Below the pieces are notes generated by a model. That model was given only the letters and a program-made list of their open reading frames with translations, had not been told where the DNA came from and did not search any database. The position numbers and the translations under genes were made by a program. From Pseudomonadota bacterium (lineage in GTDB: Bacteria; Pseudomonadota; Alphaproteobacteria; Rhizobiales; Hyphomicrobiaceae), in NCBI GenBank assembly GCA_018242255.1, contig JAFECH010000368.1, forward strand, positions 1 through 43,959: a stretch of 43,959 nucleotides of DNA, written 5' to 3'. Position 1 is the stretch's first letter. Each line of letters starts with the position of its first letter. Shown here in pieces: positions 41,316 through 43,959 of this stretch.

Positions 41316-41338
41316 CGCCGCGCGGGAGGGCCGCGGCG
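41316..41338 (-). terminator. Rho-independent terminator of the bamB-like gene
   Basis: On the minus strand CGCCGCG pairs with CGCGGCG (7 bp, nine-base loop), followed by TTTATTCTTGTT. It lies about 30 bases after the bamB stop and before der, so der needs its own promoter or read-through. Confidence 0.65.
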
Positions 41339-41365
41339 ATGCGAACTGCCGTCCTAGCCCAATTC

Positions 41366-42691
41366 TCAGTTGAGGGCGATGAGTTTTGCTGAGTCGGTCA
41401 AAACGTACATGTGGCCCTGGGCGACGACCGGCGGAATATAAACCTTATCGCCGAGTTGCATCGAACCCCCAACCTTGCCGGTCATCGGATCGACGCTAAC
41501 CACCTCGCCCGTGCTCGACACCAGGAAGAGGGTGTTGGCGGCCAGGATGGGACCAGCATAGTTTTTTGCAGCCGGAAGCTGAGTGAGCCAGCGCGTCTTG
41601 CCGTCGGACTTCTGCAGCGCCATCAGGCGACCGCCAGTATCGACGACGTACACGGTGTCTCCTGCCACGCACGGCGGCTCGGAGCCGGGAATGCTCAACG
41701 ACCAGACCCGATCACCAGATTTCGCCTGCGTCGCGACCATGCGGCCGGCATGGCCGATTGCATAGACGACGCCGTCGTCGATGGCGGGACGCGCGACATC
41801 GCTCATCGAGGCAATTTGCGAGGTCTGGCGCGTGCGAGCCAGATTTTCCGTCCAGACCGTCGAACCGTCTGACAGTTTGAATGCCATGATGTCGCCGGAC
41901 GGATAGGGAACCACGACCACATCGCCGTTCACCGCCGGGCTTGTCGAAGTCATAAGGCTGGCGCTCTGCGGCAAGCCGCGCGCAGCCCAAAGCTCTGTGC
42001 CGTCGATACCGCTCAGGCAATAAAAGCGGCCGTCGATGGTGATGATGTAAAGCCGGTCACCAGCGGCAGTCGGCGCTGCGCGCACCGGCACGTCGAGATC
42101 TTTCGTCCAGATCGCCTTGCCGGTTGCGGGATCGAGGGCTGCAACAGCGCCATACCCGTTGGCGACGTAAAGGCGGCCGTTATCTGCAGCGAGACCGCCG
42201 CCATAACCACCGAGGCCGACGGTGGTTTCGGGCTTGGTCGAGACGGAGAATACTTTGCTGCCCGTCAGTGTGAAGGCCGTGACGTTGGCGGCGGCGTCGA
42301 GGGTATAGATGCGATCTCCGAAGACAATCGGGCTCGCGGTGACGCGACCGGTCTTCGATGATCCCTCGCCCGCGCTGGCGCTCCAGAGCTGATGCAGCGG
42401 GCCTGTCAGGGCCAAATTGCCGGGAGCGTTGTTGGCGTCGCCGCCGGGCTGAGACCAGGATTGGTTCACCCGCGGTGACGGCAGCGAGATCGGCTTGTTG
42501 GCATCCGCCAGATTGGTGCCAATGCTCTCGGTCGTCTCAACGATCGGGATACGGCGGCCGGGGAGCGGCGTCTGCTTCGTCTTGAACGGATTGAGATCGC
42601 TCATCTTAGGGAGCGTCGGCCCGTCGCTGGCGCAGCCGGCGAGCAAAGCGGCGGCAGCGACCGCCAAAAGCGACGCGGCGCCGAAACGCAT
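41366..42691 (-). CDS. bamB: Outer-membrane lipoprotein BamB-like (PQQ-type beta-propeller)
   Basis: Lipoprotein of 441 residues with an eight-bladed propeller-type repeat pattern, part of the outer membrane protein assembly (Bam) complex in relatives. Signal peptide and lipobox LLAGC, then repeats such as GDRIYTLDAAANVTAFTLTGSKVFSV, GRLYVANGYGAVAALDPATGKAIWTKDL, GDRLYIITIDGRFYCLSGIDGTELWAA and GDTVYVVDTGGRLMALQKSDGKTRWLTQL. ATG at 42691 has GGGGGA six bases upstream. It follows the YfgM-like gene by 51 bases, an order shared with many alphaproteobacteria. Confidence 0.9.
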   Translation of the reverse strand: MRFGAASLLAVAAAALLAGCASDGPTLPKMSDLNPFKTKQTPLPGRRIPIVETTESIGTNLADANKPISLPSPRVNQSWSQPGGDANNAPGNLALTGPLHQLWSASAGEGSSKTGRVTASPIVFGDRIYTLDAAANVTAFTLTGSKVFSVSTKPETTVGLGGYGGGLAADNGRLYVANGYGAVAALDPATGKAIWTKDLDVPVRAAPTAAGDRLYIITIDGRFYCLSGIDGTELWAARGLPQSASLMTSTSPAVNGDVVVVPYPSGDIMAFKLSDGSTVWTENLARTRQTSQIASMSDVARPAIDDGVVYAIGHAGRMVATQAKSGDRVWSLSIPGSEPPCVAGDTVYVVDTGGRLMALQKSDGKTRWLTQLPAAKNYAGPILAANTLFLVSSTGEVVSVDPMTGKVGGSMQLGDKVYIPPVVAQGHMYVLTDSAKLIALN

Positions 42692-42742
42692 TTGCCTTCC
42701 CCCTGATCTCAACCCCAATCTCCCCTCATACCGCTTTGCGGT

Positions 42743-43558
42743 TTATTTCTTGTCGGTTCCCGCAGCCTCTCCCGTCTTAGGCTGCGCCTCCGTCGTCGTG
42801 GCGGCCGGTGCTGGCGTTGCCGGTACTGCAGTTGCAGGAGCCGAAGATCCTGCAGCCGGAGTGGCCGCTGCCGCGGGTGCCGGGCTTTTTGCTGCGACCT
42901 CAGCCGCCGCTATCTCTCCCATGATGATCTTAACGCGCTCCTGAAGGTCAGGAGATGCATTCGGATCGATCAGTAGAGGCTCCAGATACTTGCGTGCCTC
43001 GTCGTATTTCTTGGCCTTGTAAGCGGCAATTCCAAGGAATTCGCGCGCCGTATTGGCGAAGGGTTCGCCATCGCCCATGAGAGGTGTCAGGCGATTCTGG
43101 ATCTCCGTATAGTCGGCATCGGCCATCCGTAGTGATGCCGCCTGCAGTTCTGCAAAGCTTTTCAACAGCCGATCCGCACCCGGTTGTTTTGCGAGCGCGT
43201 CATAAGTTGCAACAGCGTCTGCGGTTTTGCCTTCTTTCACCTCGGCGCCGGCCAAACGCAATTTTGCGAGCGAGGCATATCCGGCCGGACCGCCGTCAGC
43301 GATCGCCTGGAAAGCCTTATCGGCCTCGTCTTTCTTTTTATCGTCAGTCAGCGTCTCGGCGGCGGCGAACTTGGCGCCTGCGGCCTCTTCCGTCGCAACA
43401 CGGCGCGTTTGCCAATACTGATAGCCCCCAACGCCAATCACGATCAGCGCTGCAGCGCCCAGGATCAGGCCGCTGTAACGCTTCCAAATTTTCTCCATCT
43501 GCTCGCGGCGAATTTCTTCTTTGATTTCGCGAAACAGACTGTCGTCGTTCTCGGCCAT
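42743..43558 (-). CDS. YfgM-like TPR membrane protein
   Basis: Membrane-anchored protein of 271 residues: short cytoplasmic part (DSLFREIKEEIRREQMEKIWKRY), one membrane segment (SGLILGAAALIVIGVGGYQYW), TPR-like periplasmic helices (KFAAAETLTDDKKKDEADKAFQAIA, YDALAKQPGADRLLKSFAELQAASLRM), and an Ala/Pro/Thr-rich tail. E. coli YfgM is a partner of the SecYEG translocon and of periplasmic chaperones; it too is encoded next to bamB and der. ATG at 43558 (MAENDDSLF) is family typical; an ATG three codons before is possible. Confidence 0.85.
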   Translation of the reverse strand: MAENDDSLFREIKEEIRREQMEKIWKRYSGLILGAAALIVIGVGGYQYWQTRRVATEEAAGAKFAAAETLTDDKKKDEADKAFQAIADGGPAGYASLAKLRLAGAEVKEGKTADAVATYDALAKQPGADRLLKSFAELQAASLRMADADYTEIQNRLTPLMGDGEPFANTAREFLGIAAYKAKKYDEARKYLEPLLIDPNASPDLQERVKIIMGEIAAAEVAAKSPAPAAAATPAAGSSAPATAVPATPAPAATTTEAQPKTGEAAGTDKK

Positions 43559-43725
43559 TAAAGTCATTAACCTCATTCAGTCCGAAACTCGGAACGCGGG
43601 GGTTCCCCACGGCCACGCCGGTTCCGGGGCATAGATAACCGAGCAAGCGCCCTGGGCAAGCCCTGACCGCAAGTTTCCTGAGCGTTTCGCGCCGCAATTC
43701 TCGCCTGAATTCGGGCCCGAAAACG

Positions 43726-43959
43726 CTAAGTGCTCGTCGTCTTCGGCTTTTTCGTGGCTCGCACCGGCCGGACCGACGCCTCCATTTCGGGGGATTTCAG
43801 GGCGTAGGTGTGCTCGGGGGCCGGAAATGTGCGGGCGCGAACCTCGTCGGCGTAGGATGCAATGGCGCGGTCGATCGCGGAGGCTATGGCCCCGAACTTC
43901 TTCACGAACTTCGGCACGTTTGGCGACAATCCGAGCATATCTTCCATGACAAGGATCTG
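43726..43959 (-). CDS. panB: 3-methyl-2-oxobutanoate hydroxymethyltransferase, C-terminal part
   Basis: The gene enters from beyond the window end; the frame is open through base 43959. The visible 77 residues ([12 protein letters not shown], then [38 protein letters not shown]) are the typical C-terminus of PanB, the first enzyme of the pantothenate pathway, which makes ketopantoate. Both the DMLGL and the FPxxEHxY motifs are conserved. The extra 23 residues at the end are basic and variable. It precedes the YfgM-like gene on the same strand, an order known in this lineage. Confidence 0.9.
   Translation of the reverse strand, partial: QILVMEDMLGLSPNVPKFVKKFGAIASAIDRAIASYADEVRARTFPAPEHTYALKSPEMEASVRPVRATKKPKTTST

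Noticed and set aside
1-43959. CRISPR arrays, insertion sequences, prophage, tRNA or rRNA genes
   Set aside because: Read for, but no regularly spaced repeats, transposase or integrase motifs, or tRNA/rRNA-like stretches were recognised by eye.

Overview
The window looks like a chromosomal segment of an alphaproteobacterium of the order Hyphomicrobiales (Rhizobiales). A Hyphomicrobium-type methylotroph is a reasonable guess, but that is inference. The evidence is the GC-rich coding sequence and a set of lineage markers: a eukaryote-type glutamine synthetase II with a divergent GstI/DUF2735-type gene, the phosphotransferase ChpT, the envelope protein EipA (DUF1134), the gene order panB - TPR protein - bamB-like - der, and promoters of the EcfG general-stress form (GGAAC-N16/17-CGTT). 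No phage, insertion sequence, CRISPR array, rRNA or tRNA was recognised.

Layout. 1-1850: end of an OmpR-type response regulator and its sensor kinase, followed by the eroded remains of an M48 peptidase gene. 2.6-7.2 kb: a secreted SH3-domain protein, a polysaccharide deacetylase, an NTF2-like protein and a DipZ/CcdA-thioredoxin fusion. 7.5-10.5 kb: a glutamine island with glnII, a small unrecognised gene just upstream of it, a divergent GstI-like gene, and glutaminase. 10.5-18 kb: a short-chain dehydrogenase divergent from a GlxA-type regulator, a stress-promoter-driven small membrane protein, a lipoprotein hydrolase, MeaB, a Tat-exported esterase and a Crp/Fnr-type regulator. 18.2-27.5 kb: surface polysaccharide genes, namely a polyprenyl-phosphate sugar transferase, a NusG paralogue, a GT4 glycosyltransferase, a broken acetyltransferase, a PilZ protein, a TPR-glycosyltransferase fusion, and a three-gene operon of epimerase, C-methyltransferase-like protein and GT2-like protein. 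27.6-34.4 kb: LysR plus YeiH transporter, a zinc-type CDF exporter, a membrane-anchored coiled-coil protein, EipA and CysQ. 34.7-38.1 kb: ChpT, a stand-alone receiver, three small or secreted proteins and a cold-shock protein. 38.3-43.96 kb: rlmJ-holC, der, bamB-like, a YfgM-like TPR protein and the 3' end of panB.

How it fits together. Two themes recur. One is glutamine balance: synthesis by GlnII, a likely translational brake by the GstI-like protein, and hydrolysis by GlsA, arranged around one divergent promoter region. The other is envelope and polysaccharide biology, with signs of gene decay (acetyltransferase remnant, NusG paralogue without a downstream operon) and of control by c-di-GMP (PilZ) and the general stress response. 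No single gene set here is clearly a new system. The best leads are the glnII leader gene with its GstI-like partner, the stress-promoter small membrane protein, and the orphan NusG paralogue.
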